In this document: in pieces, positions 1 to 5,452 of the stretch
How positions within the stretch are numbered: position 1 is the first letter of the stretch
How the letters are laid out: every line of letters starts with the position of its first letter
Origin: an uncultured Clostridia bacterium
Lineage (GTDB): Bacteria; Bacillota; Clostridia; Oscillospirales; CAG-272
DNA length: 6,325 nt
Direction: 5' to 3'
NCBI GenBank assembly: GCA_937914815.1
Contig: CALDMI010000071.1
Coordinates: 1-6,325, forward strand
The notes under the pieces: model-generated
Databases searched by the model: none
What the model was told of the DNA's origin: nothing
What the model saw: only the letters and a program-made list of their open reading frames with translations
Translations under genes and position numbers: made by a program

Positions 1-21
1 GCACTTTGGCAGGAGAGTATT

Positions 22-309
22 ATGATTCATTATATTATTGTAAAGTGGGAAGCGGGGACGGATAAGTCCGCCGCGGAGGAGCGCGCCCGCGCCCTTTATT
101 CCGGAGCTACGGATATACCGGGTATTAACCGCGTAAAAATAAACGGTAATGTCACCCCGCGTGATAACCGCTATGACCTTATGGTCTGCCTTTATATGGA
201 CCCGTCGGCACTCCCGGTCTGGGACGCGAGCGAGCTTCATAAGCGGTGGAAATCGGAATTTTCCGATATGATAGAGAAGAAATGTATTTTTGACGCCGGG
301 GAAGAGTAA
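22..309 (+). CDS. Dabb-like (stress-responsive A/B barrel) small protein
   Basis: A 95-residue protein starting at ATG, with an AGGAGAG ribosome binding site 4-5 bases upstream (11-17), and ending at TAA. It opens with MIHYIIVKWEAG, has a central IPGINRVKINGNV segment, then DLMVCLYMD and a C-terminal part with an HKRWKSEF helix. That order (hydrophobic first strand ending in a basic or aromatic residue, helix of charged residues, 'PGI..v..g.n' turn, 'yDl.l...f.d..al' strand, then a helix around 'H..wk.f') is the pattern of the Dabb dimeric ferredoxin-like barrel family, and about 95 residues is its normal size. These are cytosolic proteins mostly of unknown role. There is no signal peptide or membrane segment. 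No promoter is visible because the window starts 21 bases upstream, so it may be the last gene of an operon entering from the left. The family call rests on pattern memory, not a search. Confidence 0.7.
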   Translation: MIHYIIVKWEAGTDKSAAEERARALYSGATDIPGINRVKINGNVTPRDNRYDLMVCLYMDPSALPVWDASELHKRWKSEFSDMIEKKCIFDAGEE

Positions 310-325
310 ATATTTATGAAAACTA

Positions 326-354
326 TTGACAAACCCCGGGATTTTTGGTATACT
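326..354 (+). promoter_or_regulatory. Sigma-A promoter of tRNA-Ser
   Basis: A perfect -35 TTGACA (326-331), a 17-base spacer and a TATACT -10 (349-354) place the start near 361. It begins 16 bases after the stop of the upstream gene. The predicted leader (361-390) opens with GCAAAC (361-366), which can pair with GTTTGC (379-384), giving a small hairpin just before the mature tRNA 5' end. Confidence 0.9.
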
Positions 355-390
355 GTTATGGCAAACTAAGAAACGACGGTTTGCAGGTAC

Positions 391-483
391 GGAGAAGTAC
401 TCAAGTGGTCGAAGAGGCGCCCCTGCTAAGGGTGTAGGTCGGTTTTTTCCGGCGCGAGAGTCCAAATCTCTCCTTCTCCGCCA
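391..483 (+). tRNA. tRNA-Ser (anticodon GCT, reads AGC/AGU)
   Basis: A complete class II tRNA cloverleaf. The acceptor stem GGAGAAG (391-397) pairs fully with CTTCTCC (473-479), the discriminator is G480 and CCA is encoded (481-483). The D stem is CTC/GAG (400-402/414-416). The anticodon stem is 418-422/430-434 with loop CTGCTAA and anticodon GCT at 425-427. A long variable arm lies at 435-455, as expected for serine. The T stem GAGAG/CTCTC (456-460/468-472) encloses TCCAAAT. It has its own promoter and terminator. The 3' part of the gene (450-467) recurs inverted at 525-542. Because the only overlapping + reading frame (326-616) runs through this gene, it is not taken as coding. Confidence 0.97.
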
Positions 484-542
484 AAAGCCACGCCGAAAGG
501 CGTGGCTTTTTTCGCATAGTCCCCATTTGGACTCTCGCGCCG
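450..542. repeat. 18-bp inverted copy of tRNA-Ser 3' part, concentric with the terminator
   Basis: Bases 450-467 (end of the variable arm, 5' T stem and T loop of tRNA-Ser) are exactly reverse-complementary to 525-542, which lies just past the stop of the convergent ATPase gene. The two arms are centred at about 496, and the terminator hairpin at about 496.5. The whole therefore forms one 93-bp quasi-palindrome: an outer 18-bp stem, an unpaired tRNA acceptor part of about 16 bases, and an inner 11-bp stem. The 18-bp exact match at this distance is far beyond chance. What made it is inference: a replication strand switch at the hairpin, or the remains of a tRNA-targeted rearrangement. Confidence 0.9.
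484..512 (+). terminator. Rho-independent terminator of tRNA-Ser
   Basis: The 11-bp stem AAAGCCACGCC (484-494) / GGCGTGGCTTT (499-509) with a GAAA tetraloop is followed by a T run through 512. It begins right after the CCA of the tRNA. Read on the other strand the stem is followed by only four Ts, so it could also weakly terminate the convergent ATPase gene. Confidence 0.9.
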
Positions 543-543
543 C

Positions 544-1848
544 TTACTCCACCTCGGCCGCAAGATTTTCAATTGCATACAGCGGCAGATTTAAGAGCCA
601 TTCTTCTTTTCTGTAAGGAGACATCGAGGTTCTTACCGAAATTTTCGGAGTGAATTTTTCGGAAAAAGCCTTCAGGCTCTTTGCCCGGAGGTTTACCTCT
701 GCTTTCACCTCTACAGGAACGACGCGCTCCCCGTTGTCGACAATAAAATCAACTTCACAAGTACCGCTGTCATTCGTGTAATAATAAGCATTAAGTTCCG
801 GATTGATTATAAGTTGCTCCAAAACATACTGTTCTGTAAGCGCGCCCTTGAACTCGACAAACATGTCGTTCCCGTCAAGGAGCGTTTTTTGATTTAATCC
901 CGTCATACATCCGAGCAGTCCGATGTCAAGCATATACATCTTGAAAGCTTTCATGTCCTCGTATGCCTTGAGCGGTAGACGACCCGCCGTAACCCGCGGC
1001 ACCTTGTGAACAAGTCCGCAGTCGCAGAGCCACATTATCGCATTCTCAAATTCCTTTGCCCTCGCACCCTCGCGCACCATTCCGTATATAAACTTTTTGT
1101 TTTCCTTTGCAAGCTGAGAGGGAATACTGTTCCAGATAAGGCGTATCTTCGGAACAACATCGGCGGGCGCATGCTTTGAAAAGTCCTGTTCATATGCCGC
1201 GAGGATCCTTGATTGAATTTGCCTGACCTCCCTGAAATCCGCATTTTCGGAAACCGCCCGGACTGCCTCCGGCATACCGCCGACAAAGTAGTACTCTTTC
1301 AGTGAGTCTATAAAATCCTGTGCAAATGCTGTCATCATGCCATAGTCTCTCGCGGCGATGAGATCGGCGTACTTTCCCTTTCCGGTCGCCATAAGAAATT
1401 CTCTAAATGAGAGCGGGTACAGGTTCAGAAAATCGACCTTTCCAACGGGGAACGATGTGCCGTTATGAAGCGCTATTCCGAGTAGCGACCCGGCACAAAT
1501 AATGTGATATTCGGGCGCGTCCTCGCAGAAATATTTGAGACTCGAGAGTGCGCGCGGAACCTCCTGCACCTCGTCAAATATTATCAATGTGTCATCCGGG
1601 ACGATTTTTTCGTCCGCATAAATCTCAAGCCCCATAATGATACGCTTTACATTGAGGTCAGACGAAAAAAGCTCGGTCATCCGTGCATTTGAGTCAAAGT
1701 TGATATATACGGTTCTTTTATATGAAATGCTGCCGAACTCCCGCATGAGCCATGTTTTTCCGACCTGCCTTGCCCCCTCAATGATAAGCGGCTTTCTGTC
1801 AGGACTTCTTTTCCATGCTTTGAGACTTTCTATTGCTGTTCTGTACAA
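544..1848 (-). CDS. AAA ATPase with DUF4143 and PD-(D/E)XK-like C-terminus
   Basis: A 434-residue protein of the AAA_14/DUF4143 family. The N-terminal ATPase has Walker A GARQVGKT at residues 25-32 (Lys31), Walker B LIIFDE at 88-93, followed by the family VQEVPRAL helix, and a sensor-like IICAGSLLG at about 116-124. The DUF4143 part follows. The C-terminus has CEVDFIV at 364-370 and PVEVKAE at 378-384, the D...ExK spacing of a PD-(D/E)XK nuclease fold (Asp367, Glu380, Lys382). The start is TTG at 1848: GGAGGG lies seven bases upstream, and MYRTAIESLKAWK is where relatives begin. It has no signal peptide or membrane segment, so it is cytosolic. The length is that of an intact member. It is a single-gene unit with its own promoter. 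The cellular role of this abundant, often mobile family is not settled; proposals include mobile-element or defence-related functions, and I do not assign one. Confidence 0.92.
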   Translation of the reverse strand: MYRTAIESLKAWKRSPDRKPLIIEGARQVGKTWLMREFGSISYKRTVYINFDSNARMTELFSSDLNVKRIIMGLEIYADEKIVPDDTLIIFDEVQEVPRALSSLKYFCEDAPEYHIICAGSLLGIALHNGTSFPVGKVDFLNLYPLSFREFLMATGKGKYADLIAARDYGMMTAFAQDFIDSLKEYYFVGGMPEAVRAVSENADFREVRQIQSRILAAYEQDFSKHAPADVVPKIRLIWNSIPSQLAKENKKFIYGMVREGARAKEFENAIMWLCDCGLVHKVPRVTAGRLPLKAYEDMKAFKMYMLDIGLLGCMTGLNQKTLLDGNDMFVEFKGALTEQYVLEQLIINPELNAYYYTNDSGTCEVDFIVDNGERVVPVEVKAEVNLRAKSLKAFSEKFTPKISVRTSMSPYRKEEWLLNLPLYAIENLAAEVE

Positions 1849-1880
1849 GTTAACGCCCTCCGTAAAATGTATCTGCTTAT

Positions 1881-1908
1881 ATTATACCTTAAAAAGGCAA
1901 AAAGTCAA
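1881..1908 (-). promoter_or_regulatory. Sigma-A promoter of the 544-1848 ATPase gene
   Basis: On the minus strand a TTGACT -35 (1908-1903) is followed by a 16-base T-rich spacer and a perfect TATAAT -10 (1886-1881). The start would fall near 1874, giving a leader of about 25 bases that contains the GGAGGG site (1861-1856) in front of the TTG start. Confidence 0.85.
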
Positions 1909-1915
1909 GACGCTT

Positions 1916-2008
1916 GCATTTTTCATATGAAAAAATGTTGCGCATTACATTTTTACGGTCGAAAAAATGTAAACAACCGCATTTTTTCTGGCGAACTTGC
2001 GAAAAAAC
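1916..2008. repeat. Cluster of alternating CATTTTTTC / GAAAAAATG motifs
   Basis: About 93 bases contain six related motifs in alternating orientation: GCATTTTTC (1916-1924), GAAAAAATGT (1929-1938), CATTTTTA (1948-1955), GAAAAAATGT (1961-1970), GCATTTTTTC (1979-1988) and GAAAAAAC (2001-2008). They make three dyads, starting 31-32 bases apart. The first contains the perfect palindrome TTTTTCATATGAAAAA (1919-1934). The second is the stem TTACATTTTT/AAAAATGTAA (1945-1954/1963-1972). The cluster sits directly upstream of the -35 of the divergent-facing ATPase promoter, so it could be an A-tract UP element or an operator array. The repeats are visible; the regulatory role is inferred. It occupies much of the 268-base gap 1849-2116, which otherwise holds only the promoter and the ppdK terminator. 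Confidence 0.6.
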
Positions 2009-2043
2009 AGAAAACCAACCGCCTGTTACCGTGCACATCAATA

Positions 2044-2076
2044 TAAAAATCCACCGGCTGCTTTCACAGCCGGTGG
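2044..2076 (-). terminator. Rho-independent terminator downstream of ppdK
   Basis: A perfect 10-bp stem, CCACCGGCTG (2051-2060) with CAGCCGGTGG (2067-2076) and a six-base loop, is followed on the minus strand by ATTTTTATAT. It lies about 40 bases past the ppdK stop and in front of the ATPase promoter region, so it separates the two minus-strand genes. Confidence 0.88.
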
Positions 2077-2080
2077 CACA

Positions 2081-2102
2081 CCCGGGTACCCCGGGATTTT
2101 TT
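2081..2102 (+). terminator. Second GC-rich dyad with T run on the plus strand
   Basis: CCCGGGTACCCCGGG (2081-2095) can form a short stem and is followed by ATTTTTT on the plus strand, so it would act as a terminator for rightward transcription entering the 3' end of ppdK. It stands five bases from the ppdK terminator stem, making a back-to-back pair. No plus-strand gene upstream clearly needs it, so its function is uncertain. Confidence 0.4.
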
Positions 2103-2116
2103 ATTTTATCTGACTA

Positions 2117-4696
2117 TCAGTCCTTAAGTGCTGCCTGTGCCGCTGCGAGTCTCGCAATCGGAACTCTGAAGGGCGAGCAGGAAACATAGGTGAGACCGAG
2201 CTTGTGGCAGAACTCAACGGAGGACGGGTCGCCGCCGTGCTCACCGCATATACCGATGTGCATATCCGGGCGAACCTCGCGTCCGAGGGTTACAGCCATC
2301 TTCATAAGCTTGCCGACGCCGACCTGGTCGATCTTGACGAACGGATCGCTCTCGAAGATCTTCGCGTCATAGTAGGAGCCGAGGAACTTTCCGGCGTCGT
2401 CACGGGAGAAGCCGTAGGTCATCTGGGTAAGGTCATTCGTACCGAAGCAGAAGAACTCAGCCTCCTTTGCTATCTCGTCAGCGGTGAGAGCCGCTCTCGG
2501 GATCTCTATCATGGTACCAACCTCATACTTGAGGTCGGAGCCTGCGGCGCGGATCTCCTCGTCTGCAACGCTTACGACGATATCCTTTACGAACTTGAGC
2601 TCCTTGATCTCTCCGACAAGGGGTATCATTATTTCGGGAACAAGCTTCCAGTCGGGGTGCTTCTTCTTTACATTGATAGCCGCGCGGATGACAGCCTTTG
2701 TCTGCATCTTTGCGATCTCGGGGTAGGTGACAGCAAGACGGCAGCCTCTGTGACCCATCATCGGGTTAGCCTCGTGGAGGGCAGCTATGATGGACTTTAT
2801 CTGTGCGACGGTCTTGTGCTGTGCCGCGGCGAGGATCTCGATGTCCGCCTCCTCGGTGGGAACGAACTCATGGAGCGGGGGATCAAGGAATCTTATGGGA
2901 ACGGGGTTGCCTTCAAGTGCCTCATAGAGCTTCTCAAAGTCGCCCTGCTGCATCGGGAGTATCTTCTCAAGAGCAGCCTCGCGCTCCTCGACGGTGTCAG
3001 CGCAGATCATCTCACGGAATGCGTCTATTCTGTTGCCCTCGAAGAACATGTGCTCAGTACGGCAGAGACCGATACCCTCGGCGCCGAGCTCGCGCGCCTT
3101 CTTTGCGTCTCTCGGAGTGTCGGCGTTCGTGCGTACACGGAGCTTTCTGTACTTGTCAGCCCATGCCATGATTCTGCCGAAGTCGCCGGAAACGGTGGCG
3201 TCAACGGTAGCGATAGCGCCGTCGTAAACATTACCGGTCGAGCCGTCGATGGAGATTATATCACCCTCGTGATAGGTCTTGCCGGCGATAACGAAGGACT
3301 TGTTGTCCTCGTCGAAGTTGGTTATAGCGGAGCATCCGGAAACACAGCAGGTACCCATACCGCGGGCAACGACTGCCGCGTGGGAGGTCATACCGCCGCG
3401 TGCGGTGAGTATGCCCTGTGCCGCCTTCATTCCCTCGATGTCCTCGGGAGAGGTCTCAAGACGGACGAGAACGACCTTTTCGCCGCGCTCCTTCCATTCC
3501 TTTGCGTCCTCTGCGGTGAAGACTATCTTACCGCAAGCCGCTCCGGGCGATGCCGCGAGAGCCTTTGCGACCGCCTGCGCGATCTTGAGTGCCTTCGGGT
3601 CAAACTGCGGGTGGAGAAGTGTATCGAGGTTTCTCGGGTCTATCATAAGAACTGCCTTGCGCTCGTCGATCATTCCCTCGTCAACAAGGTCGCAGGCTAT
3701 CTTGAGAGCCGCCTTTGCGGTTCTCTTACCGCTACGGCACTGGAGCATGAAGAGCTTGCCGTTCTCGACGGTGAACTCCATGTCCTGCATGTCGCGGTAG
3801 TGCTCCTCAAGGGTGTCGCAGACCTTGACGAACTGCGCATAAGCCTCGGGGAACTGCTTCTCCATCTCGGAGATCGGCATGGGAGTACGGACACCGGCAA
3901 CGACATCCTCGCCCTGTGCATTTACAAGCAACGCCTGTACCCGAGTTGTTGTTGAGGTTTCCGAATACCATGGGCATTACATTGACTGCCGTGCCCCAGG
4001 AGTAGGGAATATCATTGTCGCGTCTGTAAACGTTCGCGCGGGGGTTGTCCCACGAACGGAAGACGGCGCGGATAGCTTCGTAGAGCTGGGTCTTCGGGTC
4101 GGCGGGGAAGTCCACTCCGAGAGCACGCTTGTACTCATCCTTGAACTGACCTGCAAGGGTCTTAAGATCCTCTGCGGTGAGCTCTACATCGTAATGTACG
4201 CCCTTCTCTTCCTTCATCTTGTCGATAAGAGCCTCGAAGTGCTTCTTGCCGACCTCCATGACGACGTCGGAGAACATCTGGATAAAGCGGCGGTAGGAGT
4301 CGTATACGAAGCGCTCAAACTTCGGGTCGGGGTTGCCGGCTATCATGGAAGCCACAACCTCGTCGTTAAGACCGAGGTTAAGTATGGTGTCCATCATTCC
4401 GGGCATGGATGCGCGCGCACCAGAACGGACAGATACGAGAAGCGGGTTCTTGAGATCGCCGAACTTCTTGCCGTTGATCTTCTCCATGACCTCGACATTC
4501 TTCATGATCTCAGCCATGATCTCGTCGTTGATCTTTCTTCCGTCCTCATAATACTGTGTGCATGCGTTATCGTGAAGCCCTGAGGAACAGGGAGACCGAT
4601 GTTGGTCATCTCGGCAAGGTTTGCCCCCTTACCGCCGAGAAGATTGCGCATGTCCTTGTTTCCCTCTGAAAAGAGGTAAACATACTTTTTGCTCAT
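2117..4696 (-). pseudogene. ppdK: Pyruvate phosphate dikinase, broken by two frame-disrupting deletions
   Basis: PPDK interconverts pyruvate + ATP + Pi and PEP + AMP + PPi in the cytosol, a glycolytic/gluconeogenic step in many clostridia. The start is ATG at 4696, with GGAGG (4710-4706) nine bases upstream. Three frames carry it. Residues 1-43 (4696-4568) include [25 protein letters not shown]. The nucleotide-binding middle part (4565-3930) includes SVRSGARASMPGMMDT and ends at NNNSGTGV. The rest runs from LVNAQGEDVVAG to the TGA stop (3928-2117). At 4566 about 7 nt (residues like TTE) are missing; at 3929 about 50 nt (about 17 residues, the FTR-P-TGE...GEF stretch of the ATP-grasp domain) are missing. 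The downstream parts are intact: phosphohistidine motif TARGGMTSHAAVV (His codon 3382-3380), GLCRTEHMFF, RFLDPPLHEF, FCFGTNDLTQ, and GICGEHGGDPSS with the catalytic Cys (2248-2246). Restored, it would be about 878 residues, normal for PPDK. As read, translation stops after 64 residues. Confidence 0.9.
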
Positions 4697-4840
4697 GTGT
4701 TTTTTCCTCCGGTATATTTATTTTCTATTGATAGCTGTTCTTGATGTGACCTGTCACCGCGCCGATTCACGCGTCATAAAGAGCATTTTATTTTAGTCTC
4801 TGACAGACGGAACCGCGCCGGACAATACTCACTCTGTCCG

Positions 4841-4856
4841 ATTATATCACATTATA
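4841..4856 (-). promoter_or_regulatory. Probable ppdK -10 region (two TATAAT boxes) with adjacent dyad
   Basis: The minus strand shows TATAAT twice, at 4856-4851 and 4846-4841, exactly ten bases apart. Neither has a good -35: the candidates are GTGAAA near 4879-4874 and TGGAAA at 4869-4864. Immediately downstream, at the expected start, CGGACA (4819-4824) and TGTCCG (4835-4840) form a 6-bp dyad with a 10-base spacer, a plausible operator or leader hairpin. The ppdK leader would be over 100 bases long. Confidence 0.45.
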
Positions 4857-4995
4857 GGCAAGATTTCCATAGTTTTCACGCAAAAAAATATATTTTGGGC
4901 AAAAAATACAATATAAACGAAAAAAAGTGCACATATTTGCCCGATATATTATATAAATGTAGGATAAACGGAGAGGGAAAAATGAAAAAAAGGTA

Positions 4996-5024
4996 TTGCA
5001 AAGCCGCGCGCAATGTGATAGAAT
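4996..5024 (+). promoter_or_regulatory. Sigma-A promoter of tRNA-Arg
   Basis: TTGCAA (4996-5001), a 17-base spacer and TAGAAT (5019-5024) place the start near 5031, about 29 bases before the mature tRNA. Between them lies CCGTCGGTG-like dyad sequence (GCTGTCGGCGCACCGACGGC, 5031-5050) that can form a leader hairpin. Confidence 0.8.
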
Positions 5025-5059
5025 AATAGGGCTGTCGGCGCACCGACGGCGAATAACAG

Positions 5060-5136
5060 GTTTCCGTAGCTCAGCAGGATAGAGCATCCGCCTCCTAAGC
5101 GGAAGGTCGGCGGTTCGAATCCGCCCGGGAACGCCA
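5060..5136 (+). tRNA. tRNA-Arg (anticodon CCT, reads AGG)
   Basis: A full cloverleaf. The acceptor GTTTCCG (5060-5066) pairs with CGGGAAC (5126-5132) with one T-G wobble, the discriminator is G5133 and CCA is encoded at 5134-5136. The D stem is GCTC/GAGC (5069-5072/5082-5085). The anticodon stem TCCGC/GCGGA (5087-5091/5099-5103) carries loop CTCCTAA with anticodon CCT at 5094-5096. The T stem GGCGG/CCGCC (5109-5113/5121-5125) encloses TTCGAAT. It has its own promoter and terminator. The antisense reading frame across it (4842-5210, minus) contains the familiar RIRTADLPLRR translation of tRNA antisense and is spurious. Confidence 0.97.
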
Positions 5137-5139
5137 GAG

Positions 5140-5172
5140 GAGCCGCAGTCTTTTCCGACCGCGGCTCTTTTA
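5140..5172 (+). terminator. Rho-independent terminator of tRNA-Arg
   Basis: GAGCCGC (5140-5146) pairs with GCGGCTC (5161-5167), continued by GTC/GAC (5148-5150/5157-5159) after a single A-C mismatch, with a TTTTCC loop and a CTTTTATT tail. It starts four bases after the tRNA CCA. Confidence 0.85.
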
Positions 5173-5184
5173 TTGTATAACGAA

Positions 5185-5207
5185 AACCACGCGATAGTCG
5201 CGTGGTT
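5185..5207. repeat. Perfect 10-bp hairpin with three-base loop
   Basis: AACCACGCGA (5185-5194) and TCGCGTGGTT (5198-5207) are perfectly complementary around TAG. On plus it is followed by CAAAAAAGG, so it is not a rightward terminator. On minus it is followed by four Ts, so at best it is a weak leftward one. It begins 13 bases beyond the tRNA-Arg terminator. It may be a repeat-element end or an intergenic palindrome; its role is unknown. Confidence 0.7.
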
Positions 5208-5231
5208 CAAAAAAGGTTAACCGATGAAAAG

Positions 5232-5297
5232 GAATCCTCCAATATGATATAATAAGATGACCTGCCAGTCAACGATAAAAAACATATTGGAGGATTC
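5232..5297. repeat. 15-bp perfect inverted repeat around a promoter and ribosome binding site
   Basis: GAATCCTCCAATATG (5232-5246) is the exact reverse complement of 5283-5297, separated by 36 bases. The right arm contains the GGAGG (5289-5293) in front of the ATG at 5302; the left arm contains the matching CCTCC. An extended -10, TGATATAAT (5245-5253), begins in the left arm. A transcript from upstream could fold to hide the ribosome binding site, whereas one started at this -10 would lack the left arm and leave the site open. That logic is the same as in some insertion-sequence ends, but I cannot identify an element here. Confidence 0.75.
5245..5253 (+). promoter_or_regulatory. Extended -10 promoter upstream of the 32-codon ORF
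   Basis: TGATATAAT matches the TGnTATAAT extended -10, which tolerates a poor -35; upstream there is only TGAAAA (5225-5230, 17-base spacer). The start would be near 5260, some 40 bases before the ATG at 5302. Confidence 0.5.
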
Positions 5298-5301
5298 ATC
5301 T

Positions 5302-5400
5302 ATGAGAAAAGAAAACATATGGAAAGTAGACATAACGGTAATAGAACAAAGTGGTTTATCGATAGTATTTTTGCAAAAAAATGAAAATCACTATCCATAA
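5302..5400 (+). CDS. 32-residue ORF, unrecognised; possibly the 5' stub of a lost gene
   Basis: ATG at 5302 follows GGAGG (5289-5293) with an ideal eight-base gap, and the frame ends at TAA 5398-5400. The peptide begins MRKENIWKVDITVIEQSG and ends LQKNENHYP. I do not recognise it. The first 15 or so codons look like a normal protein start, while the end runs into the A/T-rich dyad in front of the ATPase promoter. That suggests the beginning of a larger gene (for example a transposase) truncated by recombination. A real leader peptide is the alternative. There is no signal peptide or membrane segment. Confidence 0.4.
   Translation: MRKENIWKVDITVIEQSGLSIVFLQKNENHYP
5361..5395. repeat. Imperfect dyad just upstream of the second ATPase promoter
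   Basis: GATAGTATTTT (5361-5371) pairs with AAAATCACTATC (5384-5395) with one bulged C, around a 12-base A-rich loop. It ends seven bases before the -35 of the ATPase promoter. The left part, GATAGTATTTTTGCAAA, also resembles GATATAGTATTCGCAAA at 5423-5439, which spans the -10 and the base run before the ribosome binding site. An operator or a duplicated promoter segment are both possible. Confidence 0.5.
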
Positions 5401-5401
5401 C

Positions 5402-5430
5402 TTGACTTTTGTTATTTTTTTTGATATAGT
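5402..5430 (+). promoter_or_regulatory. Sigma-A promoter of the second ATPase gene
   Basis: TTGACT (5402-5407), a 17-base T-rich spacer and TATAGT (5425-5430) put the start near 5437, at or beside the AAAGGAG ribosome binding site (5437-5443). The transcript would have almost no leader beyond the Shine-Dalgarno. Its -35 and T-rich spacer resemble those of the promoter at 1881-1908. Confidence 0.85.
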
Positions 5431-5452
5431 ATTCGCAAAGGAGATTTCTAAT

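Larger units (their letters stand above)
4697..5059. other. Divergent intergenic region between ppdK and tRNA-Arg
   Basis: This 363-base gap has no supportable gene. It holds the ppdK ribosome binding site and long leader, a GTGAC-CT-GTCAC dyad (4746-4757) about 50 bases upstream of the ppdK start, the ppdK -10 boxes, an A/T-rich stretch (about 4880-4960) containing GGGCAAA (4897-4903) and its complement TTTGCCC (4936-4942), and the tRNA-Arg promoter at its right end. A GGAGAGGG followed by ATG at 4982 opens only a 14-codon frame that overlaps the tRNA promoter; I do not call it. Confidence 0.6.

Noticed and set aside
391..542. tRNA-Ser as an integrase attachment site of a genomic island
   Set aside because: Attachment sites give a direct repeat reaching the tRNA 3' end. 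Here the copy is inverted, stops within the T loop and no integrase is visible.
326..616. 96-codon plus frame over the tRNA-Ser promoter, tRNA and terminator
   Set aside because: It overlaps a perfect tRNA gene and the end of the convergent ATPase and has no ribosome binding site of note.
2081..2095. CCCGGGTACCCCGGG looks like a cloning polylinker (SmaI-KpnI-SmaI)
   Set aside because: It is flanked by native terminator sequence and a T run and fits a natural GC-rich stem; there is no vector sequence around it.
2204..3955. 583-codon open frame on + antisense to ppdK
   Set aside because: It mirrors the strongly biased, GC-rich codons of the dikinase on the other strand. It lies entirely across conserved PPDK motifs and shows no family of its own. 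The same holds for the 234-codon + frame at 3879-4583.
4502..4696. Programmed frameshifting in ppdK
   Set aside because: The frame changes coincide with missing conserved residues (about 3 and 17), not with slippery sequences, so deletion or assembly error explains them better.
4982..5026. 14-codon ORF (MKKRYCKAARNVIE) with GGAGAGGG upstream
   Set aside because: It overlaps the -35 and -10 of the tRNA-Arg promoter and is too short to support; there is no clear promoter of its own.
4842..5210. 122-codon minus frame across tRNA-Arg
   Set aside because: It contains the RIRTADLPLRR-type peptide that results from translating a tRNA antisense strand, a well-known false gene.
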